A stretch of 6,597 nucleotides of DNA from Candidatus Methylomirabilota bacterium. Its GTDB lineage: Bacteria > Methylomirabilota > Methylomirabilia > Methylomirabilales > 2-02-FULL-66-22. The position numbers were made by a program, and so were the translations under genes. The stretch spans positions 1-6,597 of the forward strand of contig JACQXP010000441.1 of the NCBI GenBank assembly GCA_016208645.1, written 5' to 3'. The notes under the pieces were generated by a model. The model had not been told where the DNA came from. It saw nothing but the letters and a program-made list of their open reading frames with translations, and did not search any database. Below, piece after piece: positions 5,938 through 6,597 of the stretch. The number at the start of each line of letters is the position of its first letter. Position 1 is the first letter of the stretch.

Positions 5938-6029
5938 GGCTCCGTCCCCCTTGAAAGCTTCCTGTCAACCCTGACCTCATAGATCCGCCCCCGCGGGTGA
6001 TTGCGGATGGAGACCACGTCGAGTTTCAT
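5934..6029 (-). CDS. 31-residue small protein coupled to DUF2283 gene
   Basis: A short open frame of 31 codons runs from ATG at 6029-6027 to TGA at 5936-5934, overlapping the next start codon by ATGA. The product begins MKLDVVSIRNHPRGRIYEVR and is strongly basic (seven Arg/Lys in the last 19 residues), with no signal peptide or membrane segment. 24 of 31 codons end in G or C, in line with a coded sequence at this GC content. An SD-like AGAGGG lies about nine bases upstream, inside a small hairpin (CCCTC at 6039-6043 with GAGGG at 6050-6054). An in-frame stop six codons before the ATG rules out a longer form here. I recognise no family; it may be a mini-protein, a leader peptide for coupling, or the remnant of a longer partner gene. 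Confidence 0.45.
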   Translation of the reverse strand: MKLDVVSIRNHPRGRIYEVRVDRKLSRGTEP

Positions 6030-6159
6030 GTCGTCGTGCCCTCTTCACTGAGGGGGCGAGACAGCGGCCTTCCTCACCTGCGGAGGGAATCCCCAAGGCT
6101 CTCACAGCAAGACAAGCTATCATCCGCTGCCTCTCACGTCAACTCCGCCGTAACTAAGC

Positions 6160-6239
6160 GTGAAACACCCCGCCAAGAAGATTCAGACAGCGGAGATAGC
6201 CTGAATCGTTCCTCTTCAAATCTTGGCGGGGCTTTTCAC
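6160..6239. repeat. Long imperfect inverted repeat with inner stem
   Basis: Arms GTGAAACACCCCGCCAAG (6160-6177) and the complement at 6222-6239 match at 16 of 18 positions. The core CCCCGCCAAGA/TCTTGGCGGGG (6168-6178 with 6221-6231) is a perfect 11 bp. A second stem, GATTCAG (6180-6186) with CTGAATC (6201-6207), sits inside. CTTTT follows the core on the plus side and GTGTTT on the minus side, so a weak bidirectional terminator is possible. A structured RNA or a small MITE-like element are alternatives; no target-site duplication is visible. Confidence 0.65.
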
Positions 6240-6256
6240 TGGCGGGCTTTCTCACT
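6225..6256. repeat. 16-nt imperfect tandem direct repeat
   Basis: GGCGGGGCTTTTCACT (6225-6240) is followed at once by GGCGGGCTTTCTCACT (6241-6256). The copies differ by one inserted and one deleted base. The first copy is also the right arm of the inverted repeat, and the second runs into a perfect TTGACA. Confidence 0.6.
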
Positions 6257-6504
6257 TGACACCGCAGGAGAAAGGCGGTATTGGGATTTTTGGATCTCCC
6301 CTTGACATCTCCGGGGGCACCCTGAGAGCCTCCGTCAGACGTGGGCCAGCGGACCCCTTCGCCAAAGCGACATACCCTTCGAATATCGCTGGCTTCCCCG
6401 CGTGACACGGGGAACGGCCAGATTTCCCACCCGGACCTTTCAATTACCTCATCGGCGAATTGCTGTCTTCCGTAGGGGCCTTTGTTTGCGAAAGGGGGGC
6501 GCAA

Positions 6505-6597
6505 ATGAAGCCAAACAGCTCTCCGGACAAATGTCCGTATCTCTTGGCAGCACTGACGCTGGCGGCCTTCCTCGGCGGTGGCATCGGCGTCGCCGAC
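6505..6597 (+). CDS. N-terminus of a probable exported or membrane protein (partial)
   Basis: The frame opens at ATG 6505 and stays open to the window end (31 codons). An AGGGGGG ribosome binding site at 6493-6499 is five bases upstream. The product starts MKPNSSPDKCPYLLAALTLA and continues with AFLGGGIGVAD. A polar, lysine-containing N-terminus is followed by a hydrophobic stretch of about 19 residues (roughly 11 to 29), so it looks like a signal peptide or a first transmembrane helix. No signal-peptidase site can be fixed because the mature part is missing, and Cys10 precedes the hydrophobic stretch, so it is not a lipobox. The family is not recognisable. Confidence 0.65.
   Translation, partial: MKPNSSPDKCPYLLAALTLAAFLGGGIGVAD

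Larger units (their letters stand above)
6030..6504. other. Non-coding region with inverted and direct repeats
   Basis: No convincing gene is visible in these 475 bases; the open frames on both strands lack family resemblance and good start signals. GC drops to about 48 to 58 percent between 6121 and 6240. The region carries the inverted repeat at 6160-6239, the direct repeat at 6225-6256, two perfect TTGACA boxes (6256-6261, 6302-6307), and a small hairpin at 6396-6412 (CCCCG with CGGGG). It should contain the promoters of the divergent small-ORF/DUF2283 unit on the minus strand and of the gene starting at 6505. Confidence 0.5.

Noticed and set aside
5400..5982. Two overlapping plus-strand frames (148 and 192 codons)
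   Set aside because: They cross palindromes and the DUF2283 gene, lack ribosome binding sites, and encode Arg/Ser/Pro-rich sequence.
6154..6504. 116-codon minus-strand frame
   Set aside because: It runs through the long inverted repeat and has no good start signal or family resemblance, so I treat the region as non-coding.
1..6597. CRISPR array, tRNA, rRNA, transposase or integrase
   Set aside because: No spaced exact repeats of 23 nt or more, no T-loop/acceptor combination, and no transposase or integrase-like product seen on either strand.

Overview
The window comes from a GC-rich bacterial chromosome; lines I counted by hand run from about 60 to 80 percent GC inside the main genes. Nothing in it identifies the species. 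The GC content, compact co-directional genes and degenerate 7-nt-period repeats in the gaps fit an uncultivated soil or sediment bacterium. From memory, Rokubacteria/Methylomirabilota or deltaproteobacterial genomes look similar, but that placement is a guess.

Positions 1 to 4078 hold a plus-strand carbohydrate-catabolism cluster. In order it contains the C-terminal end of a short-chain dehydrogenase (SDR), a zinc-dependent medium-chain alcohol/polyol dehydrogenase, an FGGY-family sugar kinase, and a Cgl0159-type (beta/alpha)8 aldolase-like protein. A strong rho-independent terminator closes it. The enzyme order suggests that a polyol or sugar is oxidised to a ketose, the ketose is phosphorylated, and the phosphate ester is cleaved by an aldolase. 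The substrate cannot be read from the sequence.

Positions 4192 to 5367 carry a convergent minus-strand gene for a tagaturonate-epimerase (UxaE)-family protein. It may feed the same pathway by epimerising a ketose or keto-acid, but it has its own transcription unit and a lower GC content in several sampled lines.

Positions 5368 to 6504 are mostly non-coding. They include a compact hairpin at 5443-5481, a minus-strand DUF2283 gene preceded by an unlisted 31-codon ORF that overlaps its start by ATGA, an attC-like pair of 7-nt boxes at the DUF2283 stop codon, and a long imperfect inverted repeat at 6160-6239. At the right edge a new plus-strand gene begins at 6505. It has a good ribosome binding site and an N-terminal hydrophobic segment, and it runs off the window.

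The three gaps around the catabolic genes each contain a self-complementary, roughly heptad-periodic repeat built from a different word. I see no tRNA, rRNA, CRISPR array, transposase or integrase.
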